Below are positions 50,922 to 61,600 of a stretch of DNA of 64,000 bases, piece by piece. The notes beneath the pieces are model-generated. The model was not told the origin of the DNA and did no database searches. It worked only from the letters and a program-made list of their open reading frames with translations. Position numbers and translations under genes: made by a program. The stretch's first letter is position 1, and each line of letters opens with the position of its first letter. Source of the DNA: Alloascoidea africana (taxonomy: Eukaryota > Ascomycota > Alloascoideomycetes > Alloascoideales > Alloascoideaceae). The DNA is taken from positions 1 through 64,000 of the forward strand of contig JAKTTT010000038.1 of the NCBI GenBank assembly GCA_030581615.1, written 5' to 3'.

Positions 50922-51844
50922 CTAATCAACAATATGTCCATCCTGTCGATAATCGCCATTTGGTCCATCACCATAGTCAGCACCTGAAGCACTGGCATTG
51001 GCAGCGGCGGCAGCCGCAGCCGTGGCCTCGGCATTTGCATTCGATCGTCGAACAAAACGTGCACGAACAGGTCCTAATTTCGCCTCAACTTGACTTCTGA
51101 TGGGGGCAATTCTCTCATCAATCTTGGCCCTCATAGGTGCCGCCTTCTCAGCCGCAATATCTCTAGCCTCAACAAGTTTACCTTTCGCAAAATCAACTCC
51201 ACTGAAAACTCCTTGATCAATTTCTTCTTGGAAACGAATATAAATTGCAGGAATTGTAAACGCAATAATTGTACCACTTAGTGCAATACTCCAAACCGTA
51301 ATAAACCCACTAAACTGAAATAAAAGCCAGGCGGTTATTGCCGCGAAAAGCGTACTATGTACACTCTCACTAAACAACAACTGTTGAGCATGTGTCAATC
51401 CACTGTTTCCTAATCTGTACAAATATGAAAAAAACGTTTCTGCAGATTCAGGAGGTATAGAAAGATACTTGGGTTTAAATTTGCTTATGAACCCAACAGG
51501 ACTTTTCTGTAAACGTCGTCCAATATACTCAATAATGCCAGATACTACACAAAAATGATAACAAAGTTTGCGAACGCGCGCGCGTGCGTTCGCGTTCGTG
51601 CACACACATACCCATCCTCGTGATTAGTCAATCAATCAATCAATCAATCAAATCCAAAAACCTGTAACAACTTTTACTTACAAAATAGCACTGGATACGC
51701 AACAAACAGGAAAACCCGGAAAACGTTCACAAACTTGACAATGTAGAGTGCAATAAGGATGAGCACAAAGGTCTTCCCTGTAGCCACAGGGTTATCCCAG
51801 GTGAGAATGTCGGGAACTCTAGGGGCAGCAGCAGCAGCAGGCAT
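50922..51844 (-). CDS. RTN1: Reticulon-like ER-shaping protein, two exons
   Basis: Exons 51844-51682 and 51544-50922 join in frame, giving 261 residues. The reticulon domain starts at residue ~10 ('ILTWDNPVATGKTFV') and has two long hydrophobic hairpins (residues ~22-60 and ~115-160) separated by a polar loop of ~55 residues; these wedge into the outer leaflet and bend ER tubules. The C-terminal tail is a charged helix ('ARDIAAEKAAPMRAKIDER') followed by an Ala/Ser/Asn run and an acidic end. The intron (137 nt, donor GTAAGT) is built largely of simple and palindromic sequence. The Met at 51844 is the first ATG; it precedes the domain directly, as in yeast Rtn1. Confidence 0.88.
51570..51593. 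repeat. CG-rich hairpin / Z-DNA-prone tract inside the RTN1 intron
   Basis: Perfect 8-bp arms GCGAACGC and GCGTTCGC enclose GCGCGCGT. Alternating purine-pyrimidine sequence continues to about 51610 with a CACACACATAC run. Five ATCA tetramers follow near 51629-51650. Together these occupy more than half of the 137-nt intron. Confidence 0.85.
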
Positions 51845-52164
51845 GACGGTGAACGGCAAAAAGCACCAGCAGGTTGTTGGCTAATAAACAAACAAATGTT
51901 AGATCTGTCTATGGATCTCATTGCTCTCCCTCCATGATCACAACATACAGAACCAAAATAGTGCACAACCCGAGTGGCAAATGGCAAGTGACAGCTCCGT
52001 GGAAGGGAAAGAAAGGGAAGAAAGGAAAGGGAGAACGGAGGCAAATCCTGCCGCCGCCGCGGGGCTTTCTGGCGGGAGACCCTCCCGGCCGGGTAATCCA
52101 CGCTGCCTGTCTCAGGCCAGCCGCGTGACGATGCTGACGTAAGCCCTGTTCCCGGTTTCTTTGA
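51845..52164. promoter_or_regulatory. RTN1 promoter region and helicase 3' flank
   Basis: 320 bp. A Reb1-like site CGGGTAA lies at 52090-52096 inside a GC-rich patch (CCGCCGCCGCGGGG to CCGGCCGGG), about 250 bp upstream of the RTN1 start. The rest is purine-rich (GGGAAAGAAAGG tandem near 52000-52030). Confidence 0.55.
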
Positions 52165-54305
52165 CTAGCACCCCCAAACAGTTTGTGTTAGTTCCAAAGA
52201 CTCTCTCTGATCAACCGTGCTGGTAAAGTACTCACGCTCCTGGAAAAGCACTGTTGTCGCGGGCCGGCGGAACAGCACAGAGTTGGGGTGGATCCACACC
52301 TCCAGCTCCTGCTTCGCCGCTCGGGGCCCGCTCCCGCTCGTAGACCCTGACCCCACGAGCCTCAGCGACCCATCCTCTTGCATCGTTGCTCGGTGGTCGC
52401 TGTAGCCCGCGCTCAGACACTCCACAATATCCGTCACTGAGGCTCTCTGACTCTGACTCTGACTCTGTCTCTGATCCATCTGTAATGTTCGCTCCATATG
52501 CCGTTGCAGCTGTCGTCGAATGCTTTCTGCTCTCTGCAGAGTTTGATAATTGATCGAATGCTCTCTAGCCCATTTCGGCGTTTTATCATGTTTTTGACTC
52601 CTAAACACGTTGAAAATATTGAGAAGCGTTATATGATCTCCCTCCGTGGCAACAAGATCCATAATGGCCTGGTCGATTCGGGAAGATGGCCCCAGGAAAA
52701 GCGCTTCGTAAACGCTCGCCATTGCTGCAATGCTCAACATCTCGTCTCTACACCTGTATCTCGATGAACATGCCAGGCATGTTGCCAATCTGGGCTCCAG
52801 CGGCATTTCTGCCACAGGCTCCCCCAACTCTTTTGTTAATTTGCCATAGTCATCGAGAATCCCCAAGTTGTACAATATTTCTAAAGATTTGCCAACACTG
52901 ATGGGATTCGGACTCGTCAAATAGTCAAATTGCGCAATGTTTTCAACTCCAAGAGCTTTCAATTGTAAAATTGTACTTGTGGGATCGATCCGTTGTATAA
53001 AAGGAGCCGTTTTCGCGGGCATCGTCGTCATCGTGTCTCCTCCCCCAACAAAACACGACTCTGTAAATAACCGAAAACATTTGCCTCGTTGAGTCCGCCC
53101 AGCACGTCCTGCTCTTTGAATAGCAGATGATTTGGATTCCGGAACGGTGAGCACGGTCGTGAGCCCGGTCTCCGGCTCGTAATAGGGCTCCTTGGTGAAG
53201 CCACAATCCACCACGAACCCAATCCCATCCACAGTGACCGATGTCTCGGCGACGTTTGTCGAAACAATGATTTTTCTAACCCCTGCCACTGTCTCCTCAA
53301 ACACAAGCTCCTGATCATCTCTTGACAACCCCGCGTATAGGGGTAAAAGCTGGAAACACGAGGGGTCGCTGACTTGCCCAAGCTCCAATGACAGATCCGA
53401 CAAAACCGTGTCGATTTCTTCTCTACCCGTTAAAAAAACTAGAATGTGGCCTTCGGACTCGAATTGGTGTATCTTGATCACCGTATCTATCGATGCCCTC
53501 AAGTAGTTTTCACATGGCGTATTCAAGTACAAAATGTCCACTGGGTACAAACTTCCTTCTATCGAGATTTTGCCCACAGAAATTGCACCATGATCAGATG
53601 ATTCGGTTTTGAAATATTCTTCAATCTCCAAACTCGACACTGTAGCACTGGAAATAATCACACGAAGGTCTTTTCTAACTCTCAAAATCTTCTTCAACAG
53701 TGAAATCAGAATATCCGTAGCCACGGTTCGCTCGTGTACCTCATCAACCATTATGACACTATACCGTCGTAACAATGGATCAATCAACGCTTCTCGTAGT
53801 AGTAGCCCATCCGTCATATACTTTATCACAGTTTCTTGAGAAGTTACATTTTCAAATTGTACGGAATACCCAACCAATTCTCCTAGATCCGTGCTCATCT
53901 CTTCAGAAACCCGCTGCGCCACAGATGTAGCGGCTAATCGACGTGGTTGTGTACATGCTATTTGCTTGTTGTGACATGTCCAACCTGCTTCATGTAAATA
54001 CTGTGGCAGTTCTGATAAAATGTTAGTTTTTTTTCCAAGAGAAACAACAGGTTTCGTACCCAAAAATGGGAAACAAATTGACTTGTCTTACGTGTTGTCT
54101 TTCCCGATCCTGTATGTCCTACCAAGATCGTAACCTGATTTGTTTCAATTAAATAGAGTAGTTCATTCTCTATAAACAGAAATATCCAGGTTTCAATTAG
54201 AATTTAGAATTAGAACCATCGTTGTAATAAATTGTCCTTACTGTGCTCAAATATCGGAAGAAGTTCTCTCTGTCTTTGTAATCTACTTCTCAATACTTGT
54301 TCCAT
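52165..54305 (-). CDS. DEAH-family RNA helicase, DHX35-like, three exons
   Basis: Exons 54305-54242, 54169-54092 and 54011-52165 join in frame for 662 residues. Domains in order: Walker A GHTGSGKT (~39-46), motif Ia 'CTQPRRLAATSVAQR', Walker B as DEVH rather than DEAH (~137-140), 'SSATVSS', 'FLTGREEID', 'VSTNVAETSVTVDGI' and 'QRAGRAGRTQRGKCFRL', then the winged-helix, ratchet and OB-fold C-terminal parts ('LKALGVENIAQFDYLTSPNP', 'GDHITLLNIFNVF', 'WIHPNSVLF'). The order and wording fit DHX35, a helicase found with the spliceosomal C complex in animals and filamentous fungi and missing from S. cerevisiae. Introns of 72 and 80 nt have donors GTAAGG and GTAAGA and branch AACTAAC. The C-terminus stops about 15 residues earlier than human DHX35 and ends in an unrelated TQTVWGC; an unseen terminal exon is possible. 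Confidence 0.88.
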
Positions 54306-55693
54306 GATCCTAAAGATGCAGATTCCTCAATGCTCGTTTTGGGCCTTTTTTACATTCGGAAACATCCATACGCCTAAGCATATAAAAAAGATGGAGAACT
54401 GGTAATGATTTGAAGACTGACAGATTCAGCTTAAGAATTGTGAATCATTTTTCCCCTGATGATCAATTACGCAACTTTTGGGCTCAGCTAAAAACAAGAG
54501 AAAGGTGGTTGAAATTGATACACAGTCCTTCTTTTGCCCTTACTACAAATTGATCAAACTACATAGTAGATGGAGATGTAGATGTTAGTTACTAGATTAC
54601 TGATTCAGGAACAAGTGTTTAACACCAATCCTGTTGCGAACGTTTCTGTAAACAATTGTATACAATCTACAACAAAAAACCTCCATGGAAACCACCCACT
54701 ACTCAGATATTCTCTCCTTATTTGCACGTAGTGTCCAAGTCCTTCATTATTCCTAAGAACTCTAATTTGAAATGGCCTAACTAACTGAGTGAGAAGTATA
54801 CATCTAGGCCCGTTGCAGCAATATCGATAGCCATCTTATTTGTTGTGAGTTTTCATTGAAAAGTGGCCCTTTCGCGAAACAGGTCACAAAATTCAAGGCA
54901 TGATTGACAGCACACACGGTAACATGTTAAAACCACCACCTGAAGCCAATGTTATCTCTTTTGCTCTTGCTGTGTCTCTTCACGGTTCAATCTTGTTACA
55001 TCGATACACAAAATGGTCTATGTCTACAACACTTGTCAAAAAAGCTGCTCAAAATTCAAGTTTAAAATTTTAGGATTCATGAAGAATTTCCTAAGAACAC
55101 ATTGGATATACATATATTAAAGCAATTACAAGAAGATGGAACTTGTATTCATATCTTTTTTTTTTTTTAACCCACAATTCCCAAAATCAGTTGGCATGAT
55201 GTTAATAGTAGTGATGTCTATCTGGTAATAATTCTCATTAAGCGCTTAATTTCAAAAAGTAGTCATCCAACATTGAAGCATTTCACCGGTGCAGATTTCG
55301 TATCTGATGACATATCCCGTAAAAGTATGTCAGGATTTGTTATAACTTGCAGTGGGTGAGCTATATCTTGACGCTCAAAAGCTCAAACAGCTTCTTCCAT
55401 CGAACCAAAACTTTATCCCTACCAAGGAATCACTTTACTTGGACCAACTTTATGATGAGAGGACCCATCACCATCTTCATTGACAACATCCCAACCACAA
55501 AGTTTGAAGTGGATTGAATTATGTTCTTTCATGATTATATCCACCAGAAACAATTACTATGCCACGGCCCAGGCTTATAATCATTCTTGTATTCATTTTG
55601 TCTTCGGTTTAAACAAATTCAGATCTTGGAAATAAACTGTGCCGATAAAGAAGACAACTATATCATAAACAATAAAATGCTACGTAACAGCGC
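54306..55693. other. Gene-free interval with a retroelement fossil
   Basis: 1.4 kb of AT-rich DNA between the helicase start and the amidase stop. The right third carries a decayed Ty1/copia fragment (listed separately). The rest, including a T-run near 55157, has no recognisable feature. Confidence 0.6.
55245..55560 (+). mobile_element. Ty1/copia-type RNase H fossil fragment
   Basis: Treated as a fossil. Conceptual reading on the plus strand shows the RNase H block of copia-type elements (the 'SDDISRKSMSGF' stretch corresponds to the 'DDRKSTSGY' signature) and a following segment with 'ITIFIDN'. The fragment is broken at several points, has no visible LTRs, and looks old. Reverse transcriptase and integrase parts are not recognisable nearby. 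Confidence 0.6.
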
Positions 55694-57364
55694 TTAATCA
55701 TTGAGCAATGGATAGACAATACCACTTGAAGCTAATGCGGACTCTATAATCTCCATCGCCTTGATCACTTTTTCTTCCTCCAACCGTCTTCCAACAACTT
55801 GAACACCAACTGGTAATCCATGCATTTTATCCGCATCGTAATGCACATAGGCACCTTTAGCAACACCATTCAATTTCTTGAAGTTAAAGTCTAATGGAAG
55901 TTGGTCCTTGGCTCGGTCTACTTTAATAACAGGCATCACTCCCGCGGAATAATCCAACAAATTGAATAAAAAGGTGTATCCACAGGAAGACATTGCATCG
56001 TAGAGGCCATTATGGGGGAAGGCTGGAGTTGCATTTGGGGGAGTAATCAGAATATCGATGCCCAAAGTCTTCCATGATTCGTAAAACTCCTGTTTGTATC
56101 CCTCTCGCTCTGCAACAAGATTCCAAACCTCGACTGCGGTCTTTTCATTCCAATCCTCGACAAGTGTGGCCCACACTTCGTCGCCCTTAATATGTCGCAA
56201 ATACCAGGCCCAGATCTTTTTCACCCATCGCGGATACCGTTGTGCTTTGAACATTCTCTCAACACCAAAGTCGTTTTGCTCCCAAGTATTCTTGTCTCTT
56301 AAACAAATCTTTCCAGCATCGTAACATAGTAATTGAGATGCAATTCTAAGTGCACTCAGAGGAGAAGGAGGCTTGAAATCTATAATTTTATGGCCCTGAG
56401 ATTTGAGAGCATCCACAACAGTGTTCAAAGCTCTTGCACACGCGGGGGAAGGAGTCACAACACCATCATCATAAAGAACACCAACAGTCAGCTGTTTGGG
56501 AAGGCTTACCTCTCTCCAAGGAATTGGGTGGCATGAATAATCGTACTCCCATGGCTTCATGTCAACAACCGCTTTCAGAAAAAATCTTAGATCTGCCAAG
56601 GTTCTTGTCATAGGAGAGTAAACTGCGGGTATTCCATCCTGACCTGGCATAGTACTTTTATTGCCTGCCTTTGGAAACCTGCCTGTGGAGCACTTTACAG
56701 TATAAGATCCGGAAAAATGGGAAGGGAGTCGGACAGATCCAGCAACGTCTGTGCCGATACCGAGTCTACTACCACCGTAAGCGAGCAAACAGGCCTCACC
56801 ACCAGTAGAACCACCAGCGGCATATCCATGAACGTGAGGGTTTTCAGTTCTGCCCCAGACGTCGTTATAGGATTCGAACGAGAGTAAAGTGTAAGGCACG
56901 TTTGTTTTCACAAATGGTACTGCACCAGCATCGAGTAAAAGATCGACAAGGGCCGAGTTTTTGTCAACAGGTTTGTTACAATAGGCGGTGTAACCCATAC
57001 AGGAATCGTATCCTACAAAGCTGGCTGTATCTTTCAAGGAGATTGGGAAGCCTGCTAAAGGGCCCTTACTTTGTGCCGACTTTGCAGCCCACTTTTCCGC
57101 ATCCGTTATCAAAATCTCGGTGAGACAGTTATTTTCGACATGGGCATTGAGTGCTTTTTTACCATAGGCTTTTAGAATGTTGATGGGGGCCAATTCACCC
57201 TTATGTACGAGATCGACGACTTCAGATGCTTCTTTAGAGAGAATCGAAGACTCAGCAGGTGTAATTGGAGTGTGGTACTCTGTGAGACTAGCGATCTTGG
57301 CGACTCGCTGTTGCTGTTTCTGTTTTATCGCCCTTTTGTACTCAAAGTAGCCACAAAAGGACAT
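55694..57364 (-). CDS. Amidase-signature hydrolase (acetamidase/fungal Amd2-like)
   Basis: 556 residues, one exon. The amidase-signature Ser-cisSer-Lys triad is visible: K111 in 'FPISLKDTASF', S186 in 'YAAGGSTGGEACLLA', and the nucleophile S210 in 'LGIGTDVAGSVRLPS'. Fungal Amd-type proteins have this length and the preceding Gln/Lys-rich N-terminal helix (~8-25). It likely cleaves a small amide to acid and ammonia for nitrogen supply; the substrate cannot be deduced. The protein ends VYPLLND. A TATAAAT box lies on the minus strand at 57432-57438, about 70 bp before the start. Confidence 0.9.
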   Translation of the reverse strand: MSFCGYFEYKRAIKQKQQQRVAKIASLTEYHTPITPAESSILSKEASEVVDLVHKGELAPINILKAYGKKALNAHVENNCLTEILITDAEKWAAKSAQSKGPLAGFPISLKDTASFVGYDSCMGYTAYCNKPVDKNSALVDLLLDAGAVPFVKTNVPYTLLSFESYNDVWGRTENPHVHGYAAGGSTGGEACLLAYGGSRLGIGTDVAGSVRLPSHFSGSYTVKCSTGRFPKAGNKSTMPGQDGIPAVYSPMTRTLADLRFFLKAVVDMKPWEYDYSCHPIPWREVSLPKQLTVGVLYDDGVVTPSPACARALNTVVDALKSQGHKIIDFKPPSPLSALRIASQLLCYDAGKICLRDKNTWEQNDFGVERMFKAQRYPRWVKKIWAWYLRHIKGDEVWATLVEDWNEKTAVEVWNLVAEREGYKQEFYESWKTLGIDILITPPNATPAFPHNGLYDAMSSCGYTFLFNLLDYSAGVMPVIKVDRAKDQLPLDFNFKKLNGVAKGAYVHYDADKMHGLPVGVQVVGRRLEEEKVIKAMEIIESALASSGIVYPLLND

Positions 57365-57431
57365 GATGTCGGGAGGGTGCTTACTGGTAACGGGTAAAGA
57401 GATAGAAAGTTGGATGGGGGCACTATACCAG

Positions 57432-57438
57432 ATTTATA
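57432..57438 (-). promoter_or_regulatory. TATA box of the amidase gene
   Basis: TATAAAT on the minus strand, 68-74 bp upstream of the start codon. Confidence 0.55.
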
Positions 57439-58285
57439 CAGAGGGCGTGAGGAGGAGGAGGAGGAGGAGGACAAGCTAATTAGCATCCAGTTTTGGGGTA
57501 TTTTGTTACCCCGGACGAGAAAAGATAACAGTGGGAGGTACGGCTAGGATCGGTGTTCGGGTAGGCATACCGGGTCAGACACAACAGGGTGTGCTCGATA
57601 CCATCTGACTAGATCGGGGTCAGGATACAATAGTACCGGGCTCGCGGTCCTCCAGATAAGAAAATTGTTCGCACTCTTGATTCCTCTTAAAAATCCTCCA
57701 TTGACTAGAACACTGAACAAATCCACCATGCTAATGAGTTCTTGCAAACCCATGTATCTCGTCACATGTCCGCAAATCAGAGTCCTCGGTGGTCTCTGAG
57801 AGCTGCGGATTTCCAAAAAGCAGCCGCCAGAGGTAGCCGCCAGTACGCATCGACCTTCCGGTTGCGGAACTGCTGCTGGGGTTCTGCGAGATCCAACCCG
57901 GAGGACCAAAAACAAGAACATCGAGGGCTGGCGGGAAAGCTCCAATCCGGCAGTTCGGCTGTGTTTACTGGACTCTCGGTCCCGGCTGGCCCTTCCGTCC
58001 TGCTCAGCTCTGCTCTGTTTTTTTTCCTTCTCGAACAACGAATTTTGTTCTGGAAGAAACGAATAGAGTTAGCTGTCCTGCGCATCGAGACAAAAAGGCA
58101 TTGGCATAATCGCAAATAATAGAAGCACCGTCTGCCTCATCGTCTGTCCCGAAAAGACCCCAGCCTGGACTCCATCTCCGAAGCGAACCTCATCGCCATG
58201 CAACCAAAACCAAAAACGAAAAAATCGGGAATAGACGAGACTCTTTTTGCCAGTTTTTTTAGCACTGTCTGGATCTCTCCGGTAC

Positions 58286-58318
58286 CGGGTAACGCTGAAA
58301 TTCGGCATCCGGCACGTG
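58286..58318. promoter_or_regulatory. Reb1-like site and CACGTG E-box upstream of the P4-ATPase
   Basis: CGGGTAA at 58286-58292 matches the yeast Reb1 core, and CACGTG at 58313-58318 the Cbf1/Pho4-type E-box. They lie about 320-350 bp upstream of the start codon, a usual distance for general regulatory factors. Confidence 0.5.
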
Positions 58319-58637
58319 CCCGGCCGTATCCGAAAACTCCGGCGAGGCTTGCGGAATTTTGGACGGCGCCGAGCAGCCGGAGCCGCTGGAATCATTCATT
58401 ACTAACTACTCCAGATTGCTCGACTCCCTTTTTTCTTCCCGTCTCCGTCTGTTCTCCTGTTCTCCTGTTCTTTAATTCTTGCCTGGGCTCGTCGTTTCCT
58501 ACTGCTCCACTGGACTGGTGTGTGATATCTCTTGTTACATGCAAAGTGGGTTTTTTCGGTTCCGCCGGTAAACATTTTGAAAGTATCAGATTGCAGCCTT
58601 TTCGTCCCCTTTTGTCCTTTTCAATCGTACAACGACA

Positions 58638-61600
58638 ATGGCGGCGCAATACCCAGTTGCTCCAGTTGCTAGTCTGGGAAATACATCTTCAGCTGGGGTT
58701 TCTTACACAAGCAGCCGATATGTAGATAGCTCTAGCGGACTAAATCAAAGTTCTCAGCAATTACAGCAACAACAACAAACAAACATGGCAGATATCAACA
58801 TAAAGACTAGAAAAGCTTCCTCCGACAAAAACAACGATGCTACTCCAGAAGACACCGCCGAAAGGACAAGCTCTATTTTCGAGGATAAAGTGACAAATCA
58901 CCTTGGATCTCCTTCAATGTCAAGCAACAGTGGTAGTTTGAAAAAAGACTATGAGCATGGAGAGAAAACCACAATGTGGAAGATTCAAAACTTTCTCTAT
59001 ACAATCCAATTCCCTGGTGTCAAGAGACCCCCTGCAATTATAAACAAGCAAAATAGAAACATCTTTGTGAACTTGCCTCTTCCCCCAGACATGCTGAATG
59101 AAAAGGGTCAACCGAAAAACCAGTATCCTCGAAACAAGATCAGAACTACGAAATATACCCCACTGTCTTTCGTCCCCAAAAACTTGATCTACCAATTCCA
59201 TAACATTGCAAATATTTACTTCCTTTTCTGTATTATTCTCGGAGTAAGCATTTTATGTGATACATTTTTTTTTTTCTGGTGGTGGTTGCACATGCTTGAT
59301 CATTCTTACTAACACTTTTTAACTAGGCTTTCCCCATTTTTGGAGTCGATAACCCTGCACTTTCTGCAGTTCCTCTTATTGTTATTGTTATAATCACGGC
59401 TATAAAAGATGCGGTTGAGGATTCTAGAAGAACAATAAGCGATTCGGAGTTGAACAACACCCGTGTGCACATTCTTCAAGGTGTGAACAATTCAAACGTT
59501 GTCAAAGATAATATTTCACTATGGCGTAAGTTCAAAAAGGCAAATACGCGGTTCTTTGTCCGCATACTCAAAGGCTTTTTGGGCTTGTTCAAGAAGAAGA
59601 GTGCGCAAACAGAAAGGAAAACGGCAGGAGGTAGCCGCGGGTTAAAACTTGGTGATGATGAGGAAAGAAATGTTGGTGACAACAATGAGCTGCGCCCTAT
59701 CCAAACTGTTAACTCAGAAGTCTACAGAGTTACCTCTCGAAGTACAAATCCTCGGACCTCGCGGCTAACTGACGAATTCCCCAGAGAGTACTCAGAACAG
59801 GACATTGAAGACTCGGTCATAAACCCCCGACTTCCCAGGAGCGGCGATGCCCGTTTTAGAAGGGACTACTGGAAAAACCTAACCGTTGGCGACGTTCTCC
59901 GGATCCACAAGGACGAGGAGATTCCTGCAGATATGCTGATTTTGAATACAAGCGATGCCGATGGCATTTGTTACATTGAGACAAAAAACCTTGATGGTGA
60001 AACAAATTTGAAAACAAGAACTGCAATGCCTGCAGGTGAAAAAGTTAAGCATTCAGCAGACTGTGAACGTTCCCAATTTTGGGTAGAATGCGAAGGTGCA
60101 GAACCAAATCTTTACAATTTTAACGGTGTTCTAAAATGGACTGGAACACGAAACCCAGACCAAATACACTCTCAGGCAATCGGTATCGACAATGTTCTTC
60201 TGCGTGGGTCTACCGTAAGAAACACAAAATGGGTTATTGGCGTTGTTTTGTTCACAGGCCCCGAGACCAAAATCATGTTGAATGCTGGAATAACTCCTAC
60301 AAAACGGAGTCGTATTACAAGGGAACTCAACATTAGTGTCATTACAAATTTCGTCGTTCTTTTCGCTCTTTGTCTTGTGTCTGGAATTGTTAATGGTGTT
60401 TTCTACACAAGGTCCGGGACATCTGCAGATTTTTTCGAGTATGGATCCTATGGTGGCACAGCCACAAAGAACGGAGTTGTTGCATTCTTTGTCGGAATTA
60501 TCCTATATCAGACACTGGTGCCTATCTCGCTTTACATTTCGATAGAAATCATAAAGACCTTCCAAGCGGGTCTCATCTACAGCGATGTGCTCATGTACTA
60601 TCCTAGATTGGATTATCCTTGTACTCCAAAAACCTGGAATATTTCCGATGATTTGGGTCAAATTGAATACATTTTCTCGGACAAGACAGGCACGCTCACG
60701 CAAAATGTCATGGAGTTTAAAAAATGTACGGTGAATGGTCGTTCACATGGACTTGCTTACACGGAGGCTACCGCGGGACTTCATAAGCGACAAGGCATTA
60801 ATACGGAGGAAGAGGCCATTCAAATGAAGTCTTTGATTCGACAGGATAAGCGAAAGATGATCTCGACACTACGAAACATTAATGATAACTACCAGATGCA
60901 AGATGAAGAAGTGACGTTTGTATCCTCCGAGTTTGCTGATATTATCGCAGGACAAAACAGTGAAGACGAAGCTGAAAAGGCTAAGCAGTTTATGCTAACT
61001 TTGGCCACATGCCACACAGTCGTGACCGAAGAGGATCCTCAAGACCCCAAAAGAATTGTTTACAAAGCACAGTCACCAGATGAAGCAGCTCTGGTTTCAA
61101 CTGCACGCGATATGGGCTTTGCCTTTATGGGTCGAAACAGAAATGTCATGCTGGTGGATGTGCAAGGTAAACAGATTGAAGTTAAACTGTTGGATGTGAT
61201 TGAGTTCAGCTCTGCTAGAAAACGCATGAGCGTAATTGTTGAAATGGCATCTCCATTGGATAACAATGAAAGAGTCATTAAATTACTGATAAAAGGAGCT
61301 GATAATGTAATTTACGAGAGACTTTCTGCCTCTGGTAACCGCAAAGAAGTTCTTGAGAAGACAGCTATCCATTTGGAAGAGTTTGCCCGAGAAGGTCTAA
61401 GAACTCTTTGCGTTGCAGAGCGTGTTTTGACACCTGAACAGTACAACGAATGGAAAGATGCTTACCAGGAGGCATCAACTGCAATTGAAGATCGTGATGC
61501 CAAAGTGGAACAGGTTGCAGATACTATTGAACGTGATCTGGTTTTGCTCGGTGGAACAGCCATCGAGGATAGGCTTCAAGATGGTGTCCCCGATTCTATT

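Larger units (their letters stand above)
57365..58637. promoter_or_regulatory. Divergent promoter region between the amidase and the P4-ATPase
   Basis: 1.27 kb. The amidase side has its TATA box and a (GAG)n tract at 57449-57470. The middle, 57550-58120, is open in several frames on both strands but without domains. The ATPase side holds a Reb1-like and an E-box site (listed) and a long CT-rich leader from about 58410. Confidence 0.6.

Noticed and set aside
57544-58725. Frames of 108-175 codons between the amidase and the P4-ATPase
   Set aside because: No recognisable domain, mutual overlap on both strands, and the last one runs into the ATPase coding start in another frame.
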